Shown: one piece after another, positions 12,090 to 24,892 of the stretch
How the letters are laid out: every line of letters starts with the position of its first letter
How positions within the stretch are numbered: position 1 is the first letter of the stretch
Origin: Dipteris shenzhenensis
Taxonomy: Eukaryota > Polypodiophyta > Polypodiopsida > Gleicheniales
Assembly (NCBI GenBank): GCA_047967505.1
Contig: CM106539.1
DNA: 64,000 bases
Direction: 5' to 3' (one strand)
Notes under the pieces: model-generated
Told to the model about the DNA's origin: nothing
What the model saw: only the letters and a program-made list of their open reading frames with translations
Database searches by the model: none
Made by a program: the position numbers and the translations under genes

Positions 12090-15057
12090 CAAGCAGTTCT
12101 GACTAGAAGGTGGATGTCGAACAAAAGAAGTCAAATGACTCTGATGCTGATGAAGAAACAGTGGAAGAAGGTCTGAAAACACATATTCAAGAAGTGATCT
12201 AGGCAGAGAAGGCCTTTGAAGAACATATGAGCAAGAGTGCTAGAGTGAAAGAAGATGACCTTGAAGACATGAATCTTGGTGACAAGGAAGACCCAAAGAT
12301 GGTTTGTGTCAGCATTGAATTAAAACAACCTTGCAAAGGGAAATTGAGGGAGATATTACTAAAGTTCAAAGACATATTTCCATGGCATTATACATATATG
12401 AAGGGAGTTGATCCTTCTTTTTGTTAGCATAAGATAAATCTTAAAAAAGATGCAGTCCCAATTGTTCAACAAAGATATAGAATGAATCCTAATTATGCTA
12501 ATCAAGTTAAAGAAATGTTGGATAAACTTCTAAAAGTTGGGTTTATATATCCCTTGGATAGAGTCACTTGGTTGTCACCTATTGTTATAGTTCCAAAAAA
12601 GAATGGCAAGCTAAGAATATGTGTGGACTATAGGAAGCTGAATGCGGCAACTATTATCGATCCATTCCCTTACCATTTTGTGATACCATGTCAGATGCTA
12701 TGGTAGGCCATGAGTTTATAGCTTTTTGGATGGATTCAGTGGTTACAATCAAATAAGAACGACTTAGAAGGATAAAGAGAAAACTACAATTATCACGAAA
12801 TGGGGAGTATTTGCAAGCAATGTATTGCCTTTTGGTTTGAAGAATGCTCCACCAAATTTCCAGAAGTGGATTCAAGAGGTGTTTGTAGATTACCTTACTT
12901 CCTTCATGAGAGTATTCCTAGATGACTTTACAGTTTTTGGTAAAAGATCTGATCATTTGGATCATCTCAGATTATGTTTTGAAAAATGTTGGATGGCTTT
13001 GAGCTTGAATCCAAGTAAATGTGCTTTTACTGTAGAAAAAGGTGTGTTACTAGGGCACATTATATCTGAGGATGGAATGGCTATTGATCCAAGGAAGGTA
13101 TCTATCATACAGAAAGCTTTGTTTACTAAGAATGTCAAAGCATTGTCTTAATTTATTAGCCAAATCAAATGGCATAGTAGATTTCTAGGGTATTTCTCAC
13201 ATGTATGTATGCCTTTCACCAAATTGACAAGAGAGGGAGTAAAGTATGTATGGGGATTAGAGCAACAGCAAGCATTTGATGTTTTAAAGAAGATGCTAGA
13301 AGTATCTCCTATCCTACAACCTCTAAATTGGGAGCTACCCTTTCATGTGTTTATAGATGCCTCTGATGTGGCAGTTGGCATAGCATTGATGCAAAACAAG
13401 CATAAAAAATTGTTCTGACCTATTTATTATGCTAGCAGAGTGTTGACAAAGGCTAAAAAGAATTATGTAGTCACTGAAAGAGAAGCTTTGGGAGTCATAT
13501 ATGCTTTACATAAGTTCAGACATCACCTACTTGGTAGTAAGGTTGTATTTCGTGTGGATCACCAAGCTTTGATCTATTTGGTAACTAAACCACAACTAAC
13601 AGGAAGACTTGCAAGGTGGATGTTATTGTTGCACGAATTTCATTCTTAGATAATTCATACACCGAGGAGACAGCATGCAATTGTTGATTACTTGAGTAGA
13701 CTTATCACAGGAGAAGATCCTATTGGAGTGCTGGATCAACTACTAGATGTAGACTTGTTTATGATCCGAATGGATGATAAAAAAGATTGGTATGATTGGA
13801 TGCTATTTTTTCTTACTGATGGACTAATGCTTGATTCTTTGAAAAGGGATTAGAAAAAGAAAATGATGTTACAAAGTAAGCCTTATTTGGTTATTTTGCT
13901 GGTATGCTGCATAAAAGAGGTATTGATCAAGTAATAAGAAGATGTGTACCGATTCATGAGTAGCAGGTAGTATTGATAGAGGCACATGTTGGAAGTGCTG
14001 AAGGACATTTCTCAAGGGAGGTCACAGGTAGAAAGATTATACAAGCAGGCCTATGGTGGGGTTGGCAGTGTTTGAGGATGCTCATCAATATGCAAAGGAG
14101 TGTTTAGCATGTCAGAGAGATCGGAAACCTTCGCCAAAGGAGAGGATGCCTCATCAACCAATTCTTCCACTTGAACCTTTTTAGAAATGGGGCTTGGATT
14201 TTATTAGTCCATTTAAGCCAGTAGCCAAGTATATAGATAATAAATACATACTCATTGCTACTGATTATTGTACTAAGTGGGTTGAGGCAGTAGCTTTGAA
14301 AGATAATAAGGGAAGACATGTTGCAAATTTTTTGTATCATAATATCATGATGAGGTTTGGAATACCAATTGAGATAGTGTCTGATAGAGGTACTCACTTT
14401 ATTAATAAGGTCATTGCAAAGCTAACAAAGACTCACATAATGTTGCATAAGAAATATATAGCATACTATCCATGGGGTAATGAACATGCTAAAAGTTCAA
14501 ATAAGATCATTATGAAAATTTTCAGAAGGACAGTTGAGGATAATCCTAAGGACTAGGATCAGAAGCTAGATTCAATTCTGTGGGCACTTAGAATAGCCTT
14601 CAAAGTAACCATAGGAATGACTCCTTTTAGATTAGTGTATGGCATAGAGGCAGTTGTTCCAATGGAGTTTATTGTGGGGAGCTTGAGGATTGCTGCAGAA
14701 CCCAAGTTATCTCCTGAAGAATCTATGAAGTTAGATGAGGATAGAATCATTAGTTTAGGCATTTCGGAGATCATTCAAAGAAGAAGACAAGCTTGGATTA
14801 ATAGAAATATCAAGTTTAGATTGTTTAAAAAGGGTGATTTGGTACTCATGTACAATTCCAAGTTGGTACTTTATCCAGGAAAATTCAAGTTGAGATATGA
14901 TGGACCTTATAGGATTGCGGAAGTACTGACACAAGGGACATTCTTGGTCAGTGATTTGCATGGGAACAACTTTCCTAAGCCAGTGAATGGTTTTAGGCTT
15001 AAACCATATTTTGGTAATGATCCGACTCAATCTCAACTTGGAGCCAGAGCATGGTGA
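12090..15057 (+). mobile_element. Decayed Ty3/Gypsy pol: RT, RNase H, integrase
   Basis: Broken frames read in order as one Gypsy pol. Reverse transcriptase has KKNGKLRICVDYRKLN (about 12,596-12,643), MPFGLKNAPPNFQKW and the catalytic box VFLDDF (about 12,911). RNase H has FHVFIDASDVAVG, YYASR and ALHKFRHHLLG. A zinc-binding HHCC region (13,980-14,120) precedes the integrase core, with TDYCTKWVEA and VSDRGTHF. The C-terminal end carries KLRYDGPYRIAE, a GPY/F-type module. Several premature stops are TAG, TAA or TGA where the family has Gln, Arg or Trp. The element is inactive. Integrase placed after RNase H identifies Gypsy rather than Copia. Confidence 0.9.
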
Positions 15058-17749
15058 AGAAGGAAATTCAATTGAGAATGATGCAGAGGGTACAGCATTG
15101 GCAAGTGATGTCCGCGACCTGAAGTGTTGGCAATATAAAGAAATGTTGAAAGTGATATATTCATACTTATGGAGGTTGAGGCAGTGTGGTTGGGTGAGTC
15201 AAAGCATGGCTGAATCTTGTATACAATGGATTGTAGTGGTAAGGTTTGATCGGCGGGCAAGAGTCTGACTCTTTTTTGACTAGGGCTAGATTCGACTATT
15301 GTTCAACTTAAGGCTAATCCAACCTAGGTCAGAGTTCAATTTGATCCAATGGTGGTCTAACTTAAAGCGACTTCAACTTTAATCTGACTCATAGAGGGTT
15401 TGTTGGTTGTAATATGACTCATATCCAACTGTCAAGTGGTTCGACTCTAATCCGACTGGTGGAGATACCCAACTCGTTTTTGACTTGTTTCCATGCAAGG
15501 CCTTGTCTAGCAGTGTACAAAGAGATAGAAGTAAGAAGTGAAAGCTCGAGCAGGCAAAAGGAGTGGCAGTATGGTGCATGTGCCAATTGAGGACTATTTT
15601 CATCAATCTAGGAGCCGACAAATCAAAACCATGATTGGGTGATGTGTATGCCGATTGAACTACTATGAATACTAATTGGAAGTCCTCATGCATGGTGGTA
15701 GTTATGTGGAGAATACCTCGAAGTTCACTGCACTGAGCAAAGCACGTTGGCTTGTGGCTATTCCACATTCTAGGGGCTATGAAGCTTGTATGGGCTATGA
15801 GTTGCATTCTCTATGAAGGGAAAGGTGTCATCACACAGACCTTTGGGTGTTAGCAGAAGTTGCGTAGATTAGTGTGACAGAGACCTGTATCTCTTGAGTG
15901 AGGTCGCAAAAGTTCAGTGAGCCATGGGAAAGAAGCAACAATAGTAACCAACACAACAAAGCCCTCCCATCAGAGAGGTGATCAAGGTAGAACCTCAGAT
16001 GAAGCTGACAATGGAAGAGGAGGATGATGACAATTCGGTTAAAGAAACAGTCTCGCCACCAACTAAAAAGCCATTTGGACAAAGTTTCTTTCATGAACTT
16101 CGAGATGTCACTGGACTTGAAGAAACATGGAGATTGGTTGGAAGAAGTTGGGCTGATGACATATGTGGCTTTGCCATGGAATATATGGAGAGTGCAACCA
16201 AGAGCATTGACCTAGTATGAAAAGTTCAAATTAACAGGGGGAGTGATCGGTCCAGGTATGGTTGTCAATCCTAGGATTATCGAACATGTTTTTTAGATAC
16301 CTTTAATTCTAGGGTCACATATGACAAGGATGTCGAAGTTGATATGTTGAGAGAGTTTGGGCAACCACCAACGGTGAAAAATTATTTCTTGATGTACAAT
16401 GAACAAGATGCTTTGCATTGGCAGCAACTAGAGTGGTATCTTGAGCATGTTCAATTGTTGATCAAAACCAATACCATGTCCAAAGAGAGCTATGTGGTTC
16501 TCAGGGAAGGTGAGAGAGGATGTGAGATTTTGTGGGCTGATATTATCCATGATAAATTGATGGCAGAAGTGAACAAGAAGGCATTGGCAAGCATGAACAA
16601 TCATTCAAAGGTTGGCTTGTTCATCACTAAGCTATTTGAATATGGCAAAAGGTCCTATGTGGTTGTCAAGGACCTATCTAGTTTGGACAAGAAAACTCGC
16701 ACCATAGCAAGACGCGATTGTCCATGCAACTACATTAGTTAATACAAATGCAGATCAATGGAAAGTAGTGGATGAGCTCAAGGAGGCCAAATACACTATA
16801 GAGGAAGCACACAAAATGGTGTTTGGGAAGAGTCTTGCTCAAAGCCTATGGGACGAGCTAATTGGGAGTGGTGCTTTGCTGAAAATTCTATAGCAAACTC
16901 AGAAACAGAGGAAAATTAGGCTAGTCCAACTCACTTTGAAGGGGTAGTTTGATGATAGTGAACCAGCAAGGGCTGAACTAGAGATACAACACACTCCTAC
17001 GTAGACATGTTTCTCAAGAGCAGGGGAATCATGATAAATTTCTTTGAAGGAAGTCGAGATGGCTCTAGGAGTGTTAAAAATTTTTCAAGAACAGCAGGTG
17101 GTACCTCAAAGATAACAGGATATGCAAATTATGGCTTTGCAGAAAGAAAAACAAGAATTACAAGCCAAAATGGAGATCAGTCTCAACAAGAAGCAATGAA
17201 GATTACACAAGTGCAGCAACAATTGGTGAAACAATAGAGGGAATTTGAACAATACAAGAAACATAAGGGGGAGGAGGTTTATCAATTGAACAAACAACTG
17301 AAGATGCAAAAAGATTGCCTCCCTATAGTACAACGGTGGCTAAACGAGACGGACACATTTGTCAAGCAATTGCAAAAATTATCTGAAGATTATATAAAGT
17401 TACAGGTTGATCTGGTGATTGCTAGAGAAAGAGTGAAAGCCTTGTAAGGGGTGGGACTACAACTCAAGGCTATGGCTGAAGAAGTAGATGGGGTTTTCAT
17501 GATAGGTACAAAAGTAAACGAGCTCAAAGCTAAATTGATTTGAGATGTCTTAGACTTTGTGGACCAGTATAAAAGGCAGGATGATGGTGGTGGCTAAGAG
17601 ACCTTATGAGGCCTTCGCCATCATTAGTTGGGGTAGTCGTTCATTCTCACCAATCAATTTAGCAATTGACTACCTAGCACCATGTCCTTCCTAGAATGAC
17701 CTGATACGCCACACACAATAGTTATTAAGTGATAGAGGAATTTAAATAC
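15058..17749 (+). other. Possible Gypsy 3' region with unidentified open frames
   Basis: Frames at 15,978-16,217 (acidic, EEEDDDNSVKE, then LEETWRLVGRSWADDICG) and 16,344-16,742 (132 residues) follow the integrase on the same strand. A Gln/Lys/Glu-rich frame near 17,040-17,240 looks like a broken coiled coil. I recognise no family. They could be the extra 3' frame that some Tat-lineage Gypsy elements carry, or gag of a second element. Positions 15,270-15,480 hold loosely repeated TCTGACT/TTCGACT words that may be LTR sequence. Confidence 0.3.
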
Positions 17750-18515
17750 AATCTATAGCAGGGAAGATTTTTTAATTTATTGCACAAACAGGAATAGGGA
17801 TGGGTTCAAAAGTTACCCTGAAAGTTAGGAGCTCAATACACATGTCGTATGAGATCAAGTTGTGGCTAGCACCCGGATCAATGAAAGTGTCGATTGAGCA
17901 TATTTTTTCCCTGTACAATTGAAAATGGCTTGCACACTCATAGGGCAACTGTTAAGTCCTCCATGGGGTTTAACCCTTCCATGGATGCATATAAATTGAT
18001 ATAAGCCCTAAATTTTTTGCCTTAGCCTGACATGCTCTAGCTTCTTCTAATGCTTGGTGCTTCATCCTTGCAACCTCTAATTTTAGTTCCTTTTCCCTAT
18101 GGATAGCTTGTAATGTCTACAATGTCATCAAAGCCTCTAGAGAAAGAGTCTCCTCCCAAAGCAGCACAATAGAGTCCACAGCAAGCATCAAAGGGCCGTA
18201 GTAGAGTTTAAGATTACTACCATTAATGTAGCCATCCATCTCAGTGCCATCAAGGTTTACAATTCTGCAAGACCCCTGAAGTGTAATCTCCACCACTCAA
18301 TATGGACCCATGCTACAATACTTCAACTTGTACTTAATGTTTCTAATGCTATGTAAAAGAGTGAGATCGCCCTCCTTCAAGTCCTTATTGCACAAGTTGT
18401 GGTCAAACCATTTCTTGCGGTATAGTTTTTGCACTTTATGCCATAAGCAATCGGTGGTCTCAATCGATGACAAGACTGCCATTCTAGCATCCCCTATAGT
18501 GAGACAAGCCAGCAA
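17750..18515 (-). mobile_element. Antisense Gypsy fragments (integrase tail and retropepsin)
   Basis: On the minus strand, 18,297-18,515 reads KKWFDHNLCNKDLKEGDLTLLH and ends in GPY. This is the integrase C-terminal region of Ty3/Gypsy polyproteins. Further along the minus strand, 17,780-17,930 reads FIDPGASHNLISYDMC, a retropepsin active-site block with DPGA in place of DTGA/DSGA. Protease lies downstream of integrase, the reverse of one element's order, so these are pieces of two copies or a rearranged one. Both are isolated and non-functional. Confidence 0.6.
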
Positions 18516-20559
18516 GCAGCCTATTATCCCAATGGTTCAACAATGGATTCCTTGTCGACTCCCACCTCTACTTTAAGGCTAATTGCAGTTACACCAATGA
18601 AGTATGATGGGCCTACCTTAGCTGCAGCAAGCACACATAAGGGCAAGTGCTCATACTAGTGCCCAAAGGATACAGTCTCAGCTTCCTCCTCTCAGATCCT
18701 ACTAAGAAGAAGTCAGGGTATAATTCTACCACTCCACTCTCATGTTGCACCCAAAAAACCTAAAACTGCATGCCCAAAGGGCAAGAGTTTGAGGAGAGAC
18801 CAGCCACCAAAAATTTAGTAAAAGTGCCATTATAGGTGGGTACCAAAGCGGCTATTAGAAGCTCAAGGATTCTATCAGGGCAATAGTTTCATAGGGGTGC
18901 CCAAGGCATGCAAGTCTCTAGATGATACCGCTCGACATCCTACATCATTTATGGCATGGACTATAGTAGCAACACAAGAACCTGCCTCTAAAAATGAGGT
19001 AGCAACATAAGAACCTACCGTTGGGACCTTATAGATCAATACAATAATAGTGAGACCATGGGAAACCTATGCCCTCATGTGATTATGTTATAGGAATTGG
19101 CAGCACAAGCTGCAATGTGGTTAGACAAGAACCTGTCCTGAAAGAGGGATAGCAGCACAAGGACCTGCTACACCTAAAGTGAAGGGCAAGACGTGATGGG
19201 TTCTGAAGTACCTCCCACCACACTCAACTTCAACCTCAACTTCTACATTGACAACCAGTGCAGTAGACCCAAAAGAACTAGTCTCCAAGAAAGTGACAGA
19301 CCTACAAGAACTTGCCACTATTTCTGCACCACAAGCATCTAAGGCACATGCCAATTCCATCGAGAAGACCATCGTAAATTAATGGATTCCACATGTCTAT
19401 GCTGAACTCCAAGTGGTTCTCCAATCAGTTGAAGACAGTACCAATGAACGCACGATGCCACTTCTCTAGGCTTCACGCACACTCTTCACAAGTATTTTGA
19501 GCAAATACGTCACTTGGAGAGGTTCTAGGTACTTTCAATCGATTCTAGTCCATCATCCATGTGTGGGGTCTAGGTGAGAATAGCAAGTCTACGTCTTAGG
19601 TGAGAATAGAGCATGGTCCACTCCCCATCATCATTGGGTCAGATGAGTCTTTGCCAGTCATAGTCTAGTCCTTCATGTTATAACAGTTTAGTCCATCTCC
19701 GTTAGGTGATTAGGCTTCATGAGTGCACTTACACTCCATTCACTAACTCATTCACACACCAACACACGGCGAGAGTCACATTGTAATACTTTCACTTTTA
19801 TTAGCCGCCACCACATTGTCTGCATCACTTCATATGTACTTGCACACATTGAGGTGAAGTCTAGTAGAGTCAGTCAAGCAGTCAAAATCATCATCAAGGC
19901 CCTAGAAATTTGAGTCGCTACTATAACCCTAGCGCAACGACTGATAAAGCGACAATTGACTCAATCATTGCTATATGGGTAACACAGTGACTCCTTACCC
20001 CTCGCCTATGCTCAAAATAAAGCCAGTCGTCCTTGCCATATTAATGCCACCCATTGCCTCATTGATAGTGCCCCCACCTATAACACTATGATACGCCATA
20101 TAATTAATGCCACTCGTTACTTTAACAAAGCCAATTGCTGCTATAATAATGCTACCCCACTACTTTATTAATGTTGAGTCACCTATCGATGATGCCAATC
20201 GCTGATTTATTAAAGCCAGTCGCTATGCTATTGTTAAAGCTGACTTGTTGCTTTAATCGGTCCCCTATATCAGATCCATTGGGATTGCAGACAGTCGATG
20301 ATAGATTCCTGTGCCATCTCAACCTCCACCAAGCTGTGGAATTTATTGAAAACTACAATTAGGCAACAAGCACAACAAGTTGGATGCATGACAATGGGAA
20401 ATACCAATTCTACCAATTTATAATAGCAATAGTCTAGCGAGCATTTAACCTCCCATTGATTTCCCAACCTTTTGCAATTTTATGGGCAAAAGAAATAGTT
20501 GGTAGTAGTGGTCCCCTATAACTCAAAGTTTATCGAGGAGGGGAGCCCATTAGTTTCTA
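18516..20559. other. No recognised gene
   Basis: The sequence is without domain motifs on either strand. Between about 20,040 and 20,260 short related phrases (AATGCCA.T, TTTA.TAAAGCCA.T) recur irregularly, like a worn-out short tandem repeat. Probably old transposon DNA. Confidence 0.3.
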
Positions 20560-23500
20560 GAGAGTAAGCGTGAGAGTCAGACATTGACCAAGGTAGCCCA
20601 AGCAATCACACTACTAGCCCAAATTCAACTGACATAATACCACAATGTTGTACTCCCCAACATCCTAGCACGTCTCATCAAGCCCGCAACTACAAACTGG
20701 GCATATTTTTTCTATGAAGAAATACTTGGCATTTGCACCCACATTAAGAAAATTGGACATCCCATGTTCTTGACGCTCATCATCCATCACCCTATGATGA
20801 TCCCATCCCAGAAGGTTATGGTGATGCAGATAAAGACATCAGTTTACTCTCGGCCCCTTGACTAGGTCTATGCCCACAAAGAGGAGAAAACATGTACAAA
20901 CATAGAAGGCCCAAGAAGAAGTGGTAGCTAGAAGACTCCAAGAAGAGAAGGTAGCTTGCAAGATCTAAAAAGAAGAGAAAGCATGATAGCAAAGAGAGGT
21001 GGCAGATAAATAACAAGAAGATCTCCTTAGGCACTAGGCAAAACTTGAAAGGCTACAGGCAGAAGAGGAGCCAAAAAAAGTGGCAGAGATACATGACATT
21101 GATGTCAGGAATAGAGGCTAAAAAAGCCAATTGACCAGGGGGAAGATATTACCGACTTAACTCAAGATCTCCAAGAGCCAAACCCCCACCACAGACTCAA
21201 CAACTAGCAACAACTCTAGGACAGCCACCCCTCCAACCAATATTCCTTCCAAATGTGTATCAATAGGCAATGGAATATTGTACATTAAGTGCATACACCT
21301 CTACAAAAGGATAACAGAATCTCATGAGGAAAGATAGGGATGTGGATACAAAAGAGATGGAGTTCATGCAATCCATTAGCTCCCTCACAGTTGAGCTCAC
21401 AACTACTGAACAAAATGTTAACAATCACTACCAAGATGCCTTCAGGTGCCAGTACCTAGGGTTAGTACAGACCACAAGCATGCTTCGACAAACAGAGGCT
21501 GACTCACACATGCATTTGCGATTCCTTGAGATTGTGAATCCAACCAAAACATATAAAGAGCCCCTGAAGCAAACCATTGCTTTAGAGAAGAGTGGTGTAG
21601 CTAAGCCCAAGTAGAAGAAGAAGGGCAATGAAAGTGAGGAAGATAACACCTAGACATTAGGAAGAGAAAAATTAAGTTGAAGTTCAAGAAAGCTTTGCCG
21701 AGCGTGGGCACACTAAGGATGAATGCAAAACCAAGTACTATGATGTTTATTCTAAGTTTGGACAGGATCAAACAAGGTGTTGGTATGTCAAGAAATGCAC
21801 AGCAAATGTCAACCAACCGTGTAAAAACTAAGCCAAAAGATAACCGCCATTCAAGGCTTGAGAAAGGCCAATAAGGCAGAAGAGGTTATAAGGGTTAATG
21901 CCAAAGGCCATACAAGATTAGGTGATTTTTTGTGAAGAAGAGAGCCCATCAAGCTACTCAATAGTAGTGCCAAAACATAAGAGATTGATCTAGAGTGTCA
22001 ACAAGTTCTCATAGGTGATAGACAGTTAACACCAATGCCATCACTAATTCTCAGGGATCAATGACACCAATTTTGAGAAGGGACCACCTCTAGCAATAAA
22101 CATCAATTGGAAAGAGTAAAAATAGGTGGCATCCAAGGTGACTAAGATAAGACATGTGCAATTGAACTACTAGTTAGGCAAAACAATGTGATTTCATAGG
22201 CCACTAAGCCAAAAGGAGAATAGGGAAGCCAAAGAGATGGCTTTAGTGATGAGGTCGACATGGCACTAGATAAGGGCCACTGAAGGTATGCCTTACAATG
22301 GTTGAACTTTTACAATTGGCACCTTACTACCATGAATTTATCATTGAGCATCTCAAATTTGATCAAAATCATGTTCCACTTGTGGATTCTCTAGTTATAC
22401 CATCCTAGTGATTGATACCCTTGTGGTGGATGAGGCTATCTTGGTTGTCACTTCTAAGAGTAAGAAGCAACAAGTTTATGGATGGTGGCTTACAAGTTAA
22501 TATCATATCAAAACCAGAGTAAAAAGTGGTTAAATCTAAGAGTTTGAAGCCCTCTCCTTTTTGAGTGCATATGGCAAATCAGAGACCAATGGAACCCAAG
22601 GACATGATATGTGAGGTGGTCATCACAATTGGAGGCATTCACTACATAGTAAGCCTAATATTCATTGCCATGGAAATGAACACCTATCATTGCTATTAAG
22701 TAGTGCAAAAGTTTTACATGATTGGGGTTCAAAGATGACGAAATCAAAACTGGGGAATCCAAGGTGAAAATCCCAACCAACCCGAGCAAGGTGAAATGAA
22801 TGCCTATCCATTTTTGTTAAAGATGTGGAGTCCCATTAAATGGAAATGCATAACCAATTTCTTCATGGATTATAAATATGTATTTGGTTGGAGCTATAGG
22901 TATCTATGGGGTGTTGCACTTGAGATATGCCGACATCGAATTCCATTGATACTAGATGCCAAGCCTGTTTGTTAGCAAGGGTATAGGATGAATCCAGGAT
23001 ATGCCAAGTAGGTCAAAGCCAAATCAGTTAATCCAAGCAGGCTTCATATATGCAATCAATCCGAGTGGGAAAGATTGGCTATTTCCAATCATGGTAGTGT
23101 CCAAAAAGAATGGGAAGCTCTGAGTATGTGTTGATTATCAAAATCTCAATGCTCAAAACGATATTGGATCCATTTCCAATGCCTTTCACTGATGAAATCT
23201 TGGACTAATTAAGTAGCAGGACATGAGCTGTATTCACTCATGGATGGGTACTCTAGGTACAATCAGATTGCAATGGTACTTGAGGATCAACAAAAGAATG
23301 CATACATCACCAAGTGGGATGCATATTCCAGCAAAGTTTTTATGAAATGCACCATCAACATTATAGAAATTCATGGTCAAGACCTTTAGGAGCATTAACA
23401 TTATTGCTATCTATTTGTATGCTTCTATATTTAGTTGAAAATGTCTACATCTAGGAAAGTCTTTGCCAAGTGTATGCAAGCATGCATCTCCTTGAAGCCA

Positions 23501-24460
23501 AGTAAGTGTGTCTCTTAAGTCAAGGTTGGTATATTAATCGATCATGTCATTTCGGAAAAGGGAATCAAAACAGAACAAAAGTAAGATTCAAGCAATTGAG
23601 TTGGTGCCAGAGCTTAAGAATGTAACACAACTTAGATAATTTGTTGGGTTTATTAGTTTTTACAAGAGGTTTGTAAATGACTCGGCCAAGATTGCAGTGC
23701 CTCTTTATGAGCTTAATAAGGAAGACACCAAGCTTAATCGGAATGAGGAGTTGTCAGTAACTTTTTATGCTCTACAACAAGCAACTAAGATGCCGATTCT
23801 GAGGCAAAACTCTGAGGCAACCTAGGTGGATGTAATCTTCCATGTTCATTTTGATGCATTAGGGACAATTTAGGGTATGTAATTGGTATCATGTTGACGC
23901 AACCAAATTACAGCCAAGGAGTAGCAGGGTCTGGTGTCATTGGGGTTTTCCTCATGAATGAACAACCATGCTAAATGAGGCACACAATAGGTTCACTAGG
24001 GAGAACCTTTTAGTCGAGAACTCATAGCCCAAAAAGTATTGCAAGGAGGATTTTTGAGATGCTCATGCTCATTTCCTATGCGAAAGAATGGTCCACTTGT
24101 TGCCACAACATCACATGCCTCTCCAACCAAGGTCAACCTTTGGAAGTGTTTCAACATTGGGATTTGGATTACAAGGTCCATTCAAGAATGTGACCTGGTA
24201 CACCCAAAACAAGTATATACTAATTGCCAGAGATTATGCCACCAAGTGGGTAGATGCTAAGGTGCTAAGAACCAAGTGGGTAGAGCTTGACACACAACCA
24301 AGTTAATCTATGACTATATCATTTGCTGGTACGGTTGTCCAATTGAGTTTTTTAATGACTAGTGAACACATTTCATGAATAAAATCCTCACTTCTCTGAT
24401 GACCGAGTTCATGGTCATACACCTAGTGGCAACTACTTACTATTCTCATTGTAATGGAGA
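20560..24460 (+). mobile_element. Heavily decayed Ty3/Gypsy element, gag to integrase
   Basis: The parts lie in Gypsy order on the + strand. A coiled-coil-like, Glu/Lys-rich region (20,850-21,120) and the frame at 21,324-21,614 suggest gag. A degenerate zinc-knuckle region (RGHTKDEC, then FGQDQTRCW) lies at 21,690-21,790. Reverse transcriptase remnants include VCVDYQNLNAQ (about 23,125) and further pieces to 23,420. An RNase H trace lies near 23,700-23,830. The integrase core has NKYILIARDYATKWVDAK (about 24,208-24,261). Stops and frameshifts interrupt every domain, more than in the Gypsy copy at 12,090, so this one appears older. Confidence 0.7.
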
Positions 24461-24647
24461 AGATAGTCAATTGACCGATGGAAATTTTTCCACCTTGACA
24501 GAATCTCATAGATTTTGACAAAATCTTTGAAGATTCTGAATAATCTTATCTTAACTCCTTGGGAATGGTGAAACCAATGACACATTGCAACTTTAACCCA
24601 CAGCTAGGTGAGATCCTCCACATGGCAGCAGGCATATCTAGGGTGCC

Positions 24648-24860
24648 ATGTCATTAGACCCATCTTACCTAGTACCTGCCTCTGGTAATGATGATGCCAA
24701 AAATGATCATGCCAATTTTGCGAAAGATCAATCTTGGGGGTTTATAGTTCAATGCCACTACAATCCTTCTGTGCATGATGCAAGTGATGCTTGTATGTCA
24801 ATTTCAACTTCCACTTGGTTCTTTGATAGTGGTGCTTCTAACTATGGGAAGCAAATACAG
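24648..24860 (+). pseudogene. Copia gag-protease scrap
   Basis: A 76-residue frame contains STWFFDSGASN, the retropepsin active-site motif of plant Copia elements. Nothing Copia-like continues past about 24,860. From 24,893 the reading becomes Helitron-like, so the scrap ends at or near an insertion junction. Confidence 0.55.
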
Positions 24861-24892
24861 ATATACAATTTATATTAAACCCACATGGGGCC

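Noticed and set aside
20816-21034. Hydrophobic 72-codon minus-strand frame
   Set aside because: It is the complement of the Lys/Glu-rich gag-like stretch on +, which by base composition yields Leu/Phe/Ser on the other strand.
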